This document shows positions 53,263 through 60,587 of a DNA stretch of 64,000 bases, in pieces. The stretch covers positions 4,276,501 to 4,340,500 of the forward strand of contig NZ_CP099966.1 of the NCBI RefSeq assembly GCF_025403485.1. Direction: 5' to 3'. Numbering within the stretch: the first letter of the stretch is position 1; every line of letters starts with the position of its first letter. A model generated the notes under the pieces. The model was not told the DNA's origin and did not search any database. It saw only the letters and a list, made by a program, of their open reading frames with translations. This stretch comes from Chryseobacterium paludis. GTDB lineage: Bacteria; Bacteroidota; Bacteroidia; Flavobacteriales; Weeksellaceae. A program made the position numbers and the translations under genes.

Positions 53263-53769
53263 ATGGATGTGATTAAAAAATTGTTCTTATACTCTCTTTT
53301 GATTGGATTATCCAATTTGTTGTCTGCTCAAAAAGATGTGAAATCTGATATTTGGTCTGGAATTTATGTTGTACGTTCGGTAAATAAAGAAAGTTCAGAA
53401 ATTGTTGATACTTTAATAATTAATAGAACAAAAGATGCCGATCCGAAAAAAGTTGCTGCCCGCTATGAATCGGATTTAGCCCGATGGACAATTTTTTCTA
53501 AAAAAGATGGTGATAAAGAAAAAGCTGTTATTAAGAGATTTTTATTTGATATAAAAAATAAAGAAGACGGATATAAAGAATTTGGTTGGACGGATTTACA
53601 TGAGAAAGGGAAGATGAACTGTATTGATGGTGGACATTTTTTTATTTGTCAGACAGAACCGGATACTAAGGTTTCCTTTAGTAAAGATGAAGCCTATCCT
53701 ACTAAAACAGGTATTTTTGGGATATGGTTAGATTACGGAATAGCCGAACTGGAGAAGATCGAAAATTGA
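53263..53769 (+). CDS. Secreted protein, function unknown
   Basis: A 168-residue protein with a signal peptide (MDVIKKLFLYSLLIGLSNLLSAQ). The mature part is Lys/Asp-rich with short beta-strand-like runs (DIWSGIYVVRS; WTIFSKKDGDKEKAVIKRF), two cysteines (MNCIDGG, FFICQTEP) that could form a disulfide, and no recognised domain. It is 61 bp after the LuxE-like gene, on the same strand. Confidence 0.7.
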   Translation: MDVIKKLFLYSLLIGLSNLLSAQKDVKSDIWSGIYVVRSVNKESSEIVDTLIINRTKDADPKKVAARYESDLARWTIFSKKDGDKEKAVIKRFLFDIKNKEDGYKEFGWTDLHEKGKMNCIDGGHFFICQTEPDTKVSFSKDEAYPTKTGIFGIWLDYGIAELEKIEN

Positions 53770-53882
53770 AGTGAGAAACAATAATGACGATCTTTGTTTT
53801 TATAAGTCGTGAATTTTAATATAATACGAATTCCCCCAATCCCCGAAGCTCCCGCATCTAAAGACCTCTTAAATAAGAAAAC

Positions 53883-54428
53883 ATGCTTAAAATAGAAGAA
53901 CTTGTTCATGCATATATCCATTCTCACTGTGATTTTGAGAAAGAAATTGTTTTAACCAATCATTTTCATTCTGATTGGGAAGCTGATATATTGATCATAA
54001 ATACTTTGGGGCTGAGTCATGAAATTGAAATTAAGCTGTCTAAAAGTGATTTTAAAAATGATTTCAAAAAATCCTATATCAATACTGCTACAGGAGAGAA
54101 ATTTTTAAAACACGATAAAATTTCCTGTGGAGATTATGTGTGTAATGCATTTAGTTTTCTCCTTCCTATGGGTATGATTGATCATAATGTGATTCCTGAA
54201 CATTGTGGGATCATCGAATTTTATCATAATGTGGATACGTGGGAAACTGAATTTTATCTCATAAGAAAGCCTATTCAGGTACATCAGGATTCCTATTGGA
54301 AACTAAATGATAAAGATCTTTTTATCCGAAAAATAGCACTTAATTTACTACAGCGAAAAATGGAGATCAAAGGAAAACACGAAGAACTTATCTTTAAAAA
54401 TCCTTTTGATATCAAAAAAAGAAAATAA
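53883..54428 (+). CDS. Uncharacterised protein with nuclease-like E-x-K motif
   Basis: Family not firmly recognised. 181 residues, cytosolic. WEADILIINTLGLSHEIEIKLSKSDFKNDFKK contains Asp-(10 to 20)-Glu-x-Lys, the pattern of a PD-(D/E)xK nuclease core (D near 35, ExK near 50-52), and the layout recalls MmcB-type DNA-repair nucleases. The rest (ISCGDYVCNAFSFLLPMGMID; WETEFYLIRKPIQV) shows alternating strands. I give this as a possibility only. A terminator follows and the gene is convergent with aqpZ. Confidence 0.7.
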   Translation: MLKIEELVHAYIHSHCDFEKEIVLTNHFHSDWEADILIINTLGLSHEIEIKLSKSDFKNDFKKSYINTATGEKFLKHDKISCGDYVCNAFSFLLPMGMIDHNVIPEHCGIIEFYHNVDTWETEFYLIRKPIQVHQDSYWKLNDKDLFIRKIALNLLQRKMEIKGKHEELIFKNPFDIKKRK

Positions 54429-54460
54429 AAAATCCTGCCAATTTAGACAGGATTTTTTTT
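54428..54460. terminator. Terminator between the uncharacterised gene and aqpZ
   Basis: Stem AAAATCCTG / CAGGATTTT with a ten-base loop and T8, flanked by an A-tract for the opposite strand. Confidence 0.85.
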
Positions 54461-54477
54461 AGATATATATTTTTTTA

Positions 54478-55197
54478 TTAAGCAGCTACCTCGGTATCTG
54501 TTCGTTGAAGTAAGAATTTGTAGATCAATCCGCCAGCAATTCCACCAAGAATAGGAGCTACCCAGAACAACCAAAGTTGAGACATCGCAGCACCACCTAC
54601 AAAAAGAGCCTGGGAAAGGGATCTTGCAGGATTTACAGATGTATTGGTAATAGGAATTGATATTAAATGTATCAATGTTAAAGCAAGGCCAATGGCAATT
54701 CCAGCGAATTTTCCGTTAGCCCATTTATCCGTTGCTCCCATAATAATGATCAGGAAGAAAGCAGTTAACAAAAACTCGGCTAAGAACGCTGCTCCCATCG
54801 AATAGCTTCTGTTATGATAGCCGGGCATATCATAGAAGTTGGTGGCAAAAGCTCCTGGTCCTTCTGTAGTAAATGCTCCAGCACCGTTGAGGATAAAATA
54901 AAGGCAGGCAGCTGCTGCGATTGCACCCAGACACTGGGCGGCAACATAAGAGATCAGGTCTTTGAAAGGAAATCTTCCTCCGGCTAAAAGACCAAAAGTC
55001 ACAGCAGGGTTAAAGTGTCCTCCTGAAATATGACCCACAGCATAAGCCATGGTGAGAACCGTAAGACCAAATGCTAAAGCAACACCTAAAAGTCCAATTC
55101 CAATGTCGGGAACTCCGGCAGCGAAAACTGCACTTCCGCAACCACCGAAAACAAGCCAAAATGTGCCGAAAAATTCAGCAAAAAGTTTTTTTATCAT
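54478..55197 (-). CDS. aqpZ: Aquaporin Z
   Basis: A 239-residue water channel of the MIP family. Six hydrophobic helices and both Asn-Pro-Ala boxes are present: [12 protein letters not shown] near 65 and [13 protein letters not shown] near 190. The ar/R-type residues fit AqpZ: a His in helix 5 ([13 protein letters not shown]) and the Arg that follows the second NPA. The N-terminal [21 protein letters not shown] is nearly identical in style to AqpZ. Single gene. Confidence 0.95.
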   Translation of the reverse strand: MIKKLFAEFFGTFWLVFGGCGSAVFAAGVPDIGIGLLGVALAFGLTVLTMAYAVGHISGGHFNPAVTFGLLAGGRFPFKDLISYVAAQCLGAIAAAACLYFILNGAGAFTTEGPGAFATNFYDMPGYHNRSYSMGAAFLAEFLLTAFFLIIIMGATDKWANGKFAGIAIGLALTLIHLISIPITNTSVNPARSLSQALFVGGAAMSQLWLFWVAPILGGIAGGLIYKFLLQRTDTEVAA

Positions 55198-55411
55198 AAT
55201 GTTTATTTTTATATTGAAACCAAATTTATAGTTTAAATTTCAAATTTTCAAATTAATTTTTAAAAAGAATGAAATTAAATCGAATAACAGGTGTGGATAT
55301 GGCAATGTTATTCAGTATTTAATGAAGAATATATTTTATGAATACTTCTCTTATAGTTGAATTGTATCACATAAATGTTTATTTTTCGTTTTTTAATTAA
55401 AAAGCTTGCGA

Positions 55412-56032
55412 ATGAAAAAGTTTCTGTGTGTAATTTTTGGATGTTTTATTTCTCATTTTCATTATGCCCAATCCTCTAAAAATACAGGATCCTGTTATGA
55501 CCTTAATGAAGTTTTAAAAGTGGAACCAACACCTCTTTATAAACCTCACCTGGATGCTTCAAAAAGTTTTGGGGTAAAATTACTGAAGGATACTAAAATC
55601 ATTCAGAAATATATCAACAGCGGAAAGTTTCATAAAATTAAAAAAACGGGGAAAGGATACCGGGTTCAGAAATTGAATTATAGCAGAGCTTATATGGTTT
55701 CTAAAGCTAAAACAACCCTTGAAAAAATGGGCGCCAGATTTAGTAAAGAGACAAAAGGACATACTTTTACGGTTTCATCAATTACAAGGACGCTTGAAGA
55801 CCAATGCCGATTAAGAAGAGTGAATTCCAATGCGTCCTTAGGAATAAGCTCTCATAATTATGGAAACTCTTTCGATATTTCTTACGTACGGTTTAATGAT
55901 GTTTTAAAATATAATCCTAAAATGGAAATTGCTTTAGAAAAAGTATTGAAATATTACGCTAATGCCGGCCGGATTTATTACATAAAAGAAAGACAACAGA
56001 GCTGTTATCATATTACCGTTAGGAATTATTGA
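55412..56032 (+). CDS. DUF5715 secreted protein, M15-like peptidase fold
   Basis: A 206-residue exported protein: signal peptide MKKFLCVIFGCFISHFHYAQ, then a helical linker and a C-terminal domain. SSITRTLEDQCRLRRVNSNASLG leads to ISSHNYGNSFDISYVRF, which matches the S-x-H-x2-G-x3-D zinc motif of M15 D-Ala-D-Ala carboxypeptidases, and a final YHITVRNY may give the third ligand. Activity on peptidoglycan peptides is an inference. ATG 55412 was chosen; the longer frame opens with TTG at 55406. Confidence 0.8.
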   Translation: MKKFLCVIFGCFISHFHYAQSSKNTGSCYDLNEVLKVEPTPLYKPHLDASKSFGVKLLKDTKIIQKYINSGKFHKIKKTGKGYRVQKLNYSRAYMVSKAKTTLEKMGARFSKETKGHTFTVSSITRTLEDQCRLRRVNSNASLGISSHNYGNSFDISYVRFNDVLKYNPKMEIALEKVLKYYANAGRIYYIKERQQSCYHITVRNY

Positions 56033-56180
56033 TCATTGTAATAATTTGATGATTTGAAAAGAAATAAAAAGGATATTGTTTTATCTTTAATGAAGATTAA
56101 TAAATCCTCAATTATAAGTGAGATATTTGCATAAGTAGTTTAGTTTATATAATTTTATACGACTAAAAAACCATGAAAAT

Positions 56181-56909
56181 ATGACAATTCTTAACAAAGA
56201 TGAATATACCGCCGCAATTGCCGCGTGGGATACCAGTTCCAAAGATTATTCAACAATCCAAAAGTTAATCCCCTCCAACTTTGTTTTTACCCTTTCGCTG
56301 GATCAGATTGACTGGCTGAAAAGAAATAATAAATGTGAAGATTTCTGTACTGAAATAGGAGTGTATAAAAATCAACTTGTATTGATCCTTTGTGCACTTG
56401 ATGCAAACGGACAAAAAATTGCAGTTAATGAATACCCTTATAGCATTCTTGCAGAGTTAACAACAAACCTTACTTTGGTAGAAACAAAAGAGTATACCTT
56501 AGTGAAAAATGCTGTTCTTTCTAAAGAATTACAGCAGGTAGATCGTACTGCGGATATGTATTTACCCGTAGCTAATATGCCGATAATGGAACAGGATAAA
56601 GCTGTTGCTGCCATAGAACTTTGGAGAGATGAAGGATCAACATGGTTCTATAGAGAGTGTGAGGAATTTAAGGGAGCAAGGATTTTTAAAAGATTCTATG
56701 TTCCTGTAGAAGACCTGAATCCACCGAAAGAGGGACTTAGCTATATCGTATGTTCATTTGGAATCAAATTTTCTGAAATCTATCAGAGACCTTTGGTAAC
56801 ATTGATCTTTATCTCTTTCTTTCGGGATTTACAAAATACAGGAAGTGTAGAGGTAATTTCCAATACATACGATTGGTCAAGACCATGTCCTCCGATTTGT
56901 CAATTATAG
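56181..56909 (+). CDS. Uncharacterised cytosolic protein with a probable internal duplication
   Basis: Not recognised. 242 residues, no signal peptide or membrane helix. Two halves look alike: N-terminal EYTAAIAAWDTSSKDYST ... FVFTLSLDQIDWL ... LVLILCALDANGQKI and C-terminal AVAAIELWRDEGSTWFYR ... RIFKRFYVPVEDL ... SYIVCSFGIKFSEI, which suggests duplication of an approximately 100-residue unit (an inference by eye). It ends in SRPCPPICQL with two Cys. It lies 6 bp before the seven-helix membrane protein, so it is probably part of the kinase operon. Confidence 0.75.
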   Translation: MTILNKDEYTAAIAAWDTSSKDYSTIQKLIPSNFVFTLSLDQIDWLKRNNKCEDFCTEIGVYKNQLVLILCALDANGQKIAVNEYPYSILAELTTNLTLVETKEYTLVKNAVLSKELQQVDRTADMYLPVANMPIMEQDKAVAAIELWRDEGSTWFYRECEEFKGARIFKRFYVPVEDLNPPKEGLSYIVCSFGIKFSEIYQRPLVTLIFISFFRDLQNTGSVEVISNTYDWSRPCPPICQL

Positions 56910-56915
56910 AAATAT

Positions 56916-57539
56916 ATGCATAGCTATTTTATCACTACGTGGGGTATCACAAATATTCTGCTTCTCATTTCTTTTATTTTCGGAATTGCAAAATATTCTG
57001 TTTTAAGAAAAGAAGAAAAACAATATGTGTTCTATATTGGATTTCTTTTATTTATAGAAGCCGCAACTAATTTTTTAACAGTTGTTCTTCATTATAAAGA
57101 CACCTCATTTTTGTATCCGATTTATATAGCTGGCGAATTTTTCCTGTTAACAAGTTTATTCATTAGAAAACTGGGCGTACTAAAATATGGGCTGATCCCA
57201 ATATTGATCCTTACGGTAGGTTTTTTAATTGTAAATAAATTTTTTGACACCTATTTTAATGATGATGTTGTAAAAGTGACTTCCAACATCATCATTGTAT
57301 GTTTTGCAGGGTATACTTTATTACAGCAAATTAAGAATAACAAAAGTGTTAATCGCTTTACATTAGTGGATGCCTGTATTTTTTTCTATTATTCTGTCTC
57401 CGTTTTTATTTTTATCATCCAGCATCAGATAGCCACTTTGTCAGAGGATAATTATTATGCAATTTTAGGAACCAATAATATTCTGTCAAGTATTTTATAT
57501 GGTTCTTTTATATATACATTTATCAAATTAAAGAAATAA
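56916..57539 (+). CDS. Putative seven-helix membrane protein
   Basis: Not assigned to a family. 207 residues, almost entirely hydrophobic, with about seven predicted helices (near 6-26, 36-58, 64-84, 91-110, 120-138, 149-168, 184-203) and short charged loops (RKEEKQ, QQIKNNKS). The short gaps to both neighbours make it a probable operon partner of the histidine kinase that begins 23 bp downstream and has only one membrane helix of its own. It may serve as the kinase's sensor module. Confidence 0.75.
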   Translation: MHSYFITTWGITNILLLISFIFGIAKYSVLRKEEKQYVFYIGFLLFIEAATNFLTVVLHYKDTSFLYPIYIAGEFFLLTSLFIRKLGVLKYGLIPILILTVGFLIVNKFFDTYFNDDVVKVTSNIIIVCFAGYTLLQQIKNNKSVNRFTLVDACIFFYYSVSVFIFIIQHQIATLSEDNYYAILGTNNILSSILYGSFIYTFIKLKK

Positions 57540-57562
57540 CCCTACATATTGATTTTTTAATA

Positions 57563-58321
57563 TTGATAATTGTGATCCTGGCAGTTATCGTATTATTTAT
57601 TCTACTGGCTTATAAAACTTTTGTAGATAGGATTATTAAAGAAAAGAATGCGCAACATGAGGCTGAAGTTCTTCATCAGAAAAAATTAGTATTAGAAAAT
57701 ATTAAGGCTCAGGAAGAAGAACGGAAACGAATTGCCGTCATGATTCATGATGATATGGGGAACAGGCTCAATATATTGTCTTTGTGGCTTAATAATCTCG
57801 ATACCAAGGGAGATGAATTAATTAAGAAAAACATTTATGGACAGATGTCTGCTTTAATTGATTCTGCGAGAACGATATCCCATTCTTTGTATCCGGTAAA
57901 CCTGGAATCGGTGGGTCTTGTTTTGTATATTGAAGAATTAATTGCAAATCTATCTCATAAAATTAATATCTCATTACAGGTAGCTCCAGGTTATGAACAG
58001 AAAGATGTTTTTATAGAAGTTCAGCTGTACAGGATTATACAAGAGTTTACTACGAATGTTATTAAACATTCAGAAGCTACAAAAATCTGGATCTATATAA
58101 AAGACTATTCACAGTATACAGCCGTAGTTATTTCAGATAACGGACAGGGTTTTGATTATGATCTGGTGAAAAAAGGAATGGGTATTAAAAATATTGAATC
58201 CAGGATCAAATCTATAAATGCTGTTCATAAATGGAAAAATGTACCCAATAAAAGAAGTCGTTTAATCATTAAAATTCCTCGTAATAATGAATTCCAAGAT
58301 CAAAATAGCGCTAATAGATGA
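57563..58321 (+). CDS. Sensor histidine kinase, NarL/DesK (HPK7) type
   Basis: A 252-residue kinase. One transmembrane helix (about 2-17), a coiled-coil linker (about 25-50), the DHp box ERKRIAVMIHDDMGNRLNIL with phospho-His 62, and an HATPase domain: N box EFTTNVIKHSEATKIWI and G1/G2 boxes VVISDNGQGFDYDLVKKGMGIKNIESRI. It has no periplasmic or PAS sensor domain. Starts are poor: TTG 57563 is the best. It overlaps the regulator gene by 35 bp in another frame. Confidence 0.9.
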   Translation: MIIVILAVIVLFILLAYKTFVDRIIKEKNAQHEAEVLHQKKLVLENIKAQEEERKRIAVMIHDDMGNRLNILSLWLNNLDTKGDELIKKNIYGQMSALIDSARTISHSLYPVNLESVGLVLYIEELIANLSHKINISLQVAPGYEQKDVFIEVQLYRIIQEFTTNVIKHSEATKIWIYIKDYSQYTAVVISDNGQGFDYDLVKKGMGIKNIESRIKSINAVHKWKNVPNKRSRLIIKIPRNNEFQDQNSANR

Positions 58322-58964
58322 TGAACAGTTAATTCTGGAGGGTGTCAAATTATTATTATCAAATGAGCAGAATATATCCGTAAACCTTACAGCGGATAAC
58401 GGACCAGATTTTATAAAAAGTTTAGAAGACCTACCTGAGAAAGATTTTCCGGATATTGCTTTAGTGGATGTACAGATGCAGCCAATGAACGGTTTTGAAC
58501 TGGTTGAAATTCTTAAAGAAAAATACCCTAATCTGAAAATTATTATTCTTTCTTCCCATTATAAAAGCTCCATTCTGGGTTATATGGTTAAACTGGGAGT
58601 TTCTGCTTTTCTGCCTAAGAACTCAAATAAGAAAACATTTATAGACGCTATTACAATGGTTTTTAAAAATGGTGTTTTCTTTACAGCTGAAGATCATCAG
58701 ATGTTGTTTACCTACATGAACAGTTCCAGTAAGAAGAAATCTTTGTTTGAAATGGAAGATGAACTTTCAGAACGTGAAAAGGATGTGGTAAAACTGATAT
58801 GTCAGGAATATACCAATAATGAAATAGCTGAAAAGCTTTTTATAAGCCCGAGGACGGTGGAAAGTCACCGACAGCGCGTTCTTGAAAAGATAGGTGCTAA
58901 AAATACAGTCGGTATTGTAATCTATGCGATTATTAACAATATCTATTCTCTTGAAAAAATATAA
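58287..58964 (+). CDS. NarL/LuxR-type response regulator
   Basis: A 225-residue response regulator. Receiver: IALIDDEQLILEGVKLLL, phospho-acceptor Asp 61 in DIALVDVQMQPMNGFEL, a conserved Ser (SSHY) and Lys (FLPKNSN). The C-terminal LuxR HTH (about 155-215) has ELSEREKDVVKLICQEYTNNEIAEKLFISPRTVESHRQRVLEKIGAKN. It is co-translated with the kinase, by overlap. A hairpin terminator follows, so the DUF2235 gene downstream has its own promoter. Confidence 0.93.
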   Translation: MNSKIKIALIDDEQLILEGVKLLLSNEQNISVNLTADNGPDFIKSLEDLPEKDFPDIALVDVQMQPMNGFELVEILKEKYPNLKIIILSSHYKSSILGYMVKLGVSAFLPKNSNKKTFIDAITMVFKNGVFFTAEDHQMLFTYMNSSSKKKSLFEMEDELSEREKDVVKLICQEYTNNEIAEKLFISPRTVESHRQRVLEKIGAKNTVGIVIYAIINNIYSLEKI

Positions 58965-58986
58965 TTCCGTAGAAATACGGAATTTT
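58963..58986 (+). terminator. Terminator of the two-component operon
   Basis: Stem AATTCCGTA / TACGGAATT with GAAA loop and a T5 tail. It starts two bases before the end of the regulator stop codon. Confidence 0.85.
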
Positions 58987-59109
58987 TAATTTAGTATCTT
59001 TTACTCTATTATTCTCTCCCTTTTCATGGTTACTTTGAAATGATTATCTAACGGAGCTATAATATAAAAAAAGCGACGGTAGATTATTGATCACTTAAAA
59101 ATTGTTACC

Positions 59110-60426
59110 ATGGGAAATGATATAGTATCTGTCGGAATTTTTTTTGATGGAACAGGAAATAACGGATTCAATGCAACTTCAGATAAAAAGCCACTGATTA
59201 ACCATGAAAGCTATCATGCAGCACCCACAAATGTTTTTAAGCTCTTCGAATTGTTCAATGGAGATGAAAAAATATATGTTGAGGGAATAGGAACGATAAC
59301 CGGAGCCGAAGACAGTGATTTTGCGAAAGCAACCTGTAAAAATCCGATAGGATGTTCTGGGTATTCTTCCGATGATAAGCTTCGGAAAGCATACTCTTTT
59401 ATTGAACAGAAAATGCAGGATAAGACCAAAGAATATCAGTTTTATGTATATGGATTCAGTAGGGGATCTATGCTGGCTAGAAATTTTTGTTATGAACTAT
59501 TAAGTCCGGGTTCTGTATTATCAGGAAATATTAAAGTAAAGTTCTTAGGCGTTTTTGATACCGTAGAATCAGCTCCTTTTAACGATTATAATGTGAGTTT
59601 ATCAGCAGGCGTAGAAAATGCACTTCAATTATGTGCGGTGAATGAATGCAGATATTTTTTTCCATTGACCGGATTTTTTGAAAATTCAAAAAGTATGGAA
59701 GATTCAGAGCTTTCTACCGGAAATTCTGTATGGAAAGAGATCTTTGTTCCGGGTGTTCATGCTGATGTAGGTGGAGGTTATCTGGAAACCTCACAATCGG
59801 TGTATGTTTCTTCAAATCACCTGCAGGTTTCAGAGATAAATTCCTACGTTTCAAATATAAGAGATGTAGCGAAAGATCCTGAGGGAAATAGAATCTGGAA
59901 TCCTATTTTACAGAATTATCACATAGATGAAGGTGAAATTCTCTCTCAGGCATATGTAGAAAGAGAAATAGTTTACAATGACCTTTCAAAAGTTTACGGA
60001 AAATTAATGTTGATGCAAACTAATGCTATAATTTCAGTTTTTAAGACAGATTTTAATGAATCTGATTTCAAAATTGGTCAGGAACATTTGTTTTTAGAAT
60101 CATTTTATACCGAACTCGAAAGCTATGCCAACAACCTTACCCCGAGTATGAAACCCTCGTATAATTATGAAAAACTTGCAGATTATACCCATATTTCAGC
60201 CAATTTTGGTTTATATAAAAAGGGGCAGCTTAAAAGATCTCCAGAATTAATAGATGCAGAAATAATAAATAATGGATTAAATGTTCCCAGCAGATCGTTA
60301 GCTAATAATCTTCATCCAGTTCTTCAGGCTGAAATGCATATCCTGGAGGATACAGTGGTTACAGATTTCGCATATGGAGCGAATGTTCCTAATAATGATA
60401 ACTGGATGCGCTCTATATTAATTTAA
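59110..60426 (+). CDS. DUF2235 (Tle1-like) alpha/beta hydrolase
   Basis: A 438-residue member of the DUF2235 family, which includes type VI phospholipase effectors of the Tle1 type. The N-terminal VGIFFDGTGNN is a family signature. The catalytic triad is visible: Ser 117 in YVYGFSRGSMLAR (GxSxG), Asp 150 in LGVFDTVES, His 217 in PGVHADVGGGY. No signal peptide is seen, consistent with either a cytosolic enzyme or an effector secreted without one. No VgrG, PAAR or other type VI component lies in the window, and no clear immunity gene is adjacent. Substrate is inferred, not known. Confidence 0.82.
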   Translation: MGNDIVSVGIFFDGTGNNGFNATSDKKPLINHESYHAAPTNVFKLFELFNGDEKIYVEGIGTITGAEDSDFAKATCKNPIGCSGYSSDDKLRKAYSFIEQKMQDKTKEYQFYVYGFSRGSMLARNFCYELLSPGSVLSGNIKVKFLGVFDTVESAPFNDYNVSLSAGVENALQLCAVNECRYFFPLTGFFENSKSMEDSELSTGNSVWKEIFVPGVHADVGGGYLETSQSVYVSSNHLQVSEINSYVSNIRDVAKDPEGNRIWNPILQNYHIDEGEILSQAYVEREIVYNDLSKVYGKLMLMQTNAIISVFKTDFNESDFKIGQEHLFLESFYTELESYANNLTPSMKPSYNYEKLADYTHISANFGLYKKGQLKRSPELIDAEIINNGLNVPSRSLANNLHPVLQAEMHILEDTVVTDFAYGANVPNNDNWMRSILI

Positions 60427-60481
60427 AATAAAACTTACATTATTAAATGTTCGTATTTTTCAGTTTTAGCTTAGGTAATGG

Positions 60482-60508
60482 AGCTCCTCAAATGGGGAGC
60501 TTTTTTTA
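60482..60508 (+). terminator. Terminator of the DUF2235 gene
   Basis: Stem AGCTCCTCA / TGGGGAGCT with one G-U pair and loop AA, followed by TTTTTTT, 55 bp after the stop. Confidence 0.85.
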
Positions 60509-60535
60509 TTTATCGTCTATTCATTTCTTTTTCCG

Positions 60536-60543
60536 TATTTTTG
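60536..60543 (+). promoter_or_regulatory. Putative -7 element (TATTTTTG) of the ABC-F gene
   Basis: TATTTTTG followed by CA, 44 bp before the start codon. No -33 TTG is seen at ideal spacing. Confidence 0.5.
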
Positions 60544-60587
60544 CACCCGAAAAATATTCAGTATTAATTCTTAAATTATATCATTAA

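Noticed and set aside
53818..53862. A C-rich patch before the 53883 gene that resembles a REP element
   Set aside because: No arms pair well and it lacks the TGTCATTCCGAACGAA core.
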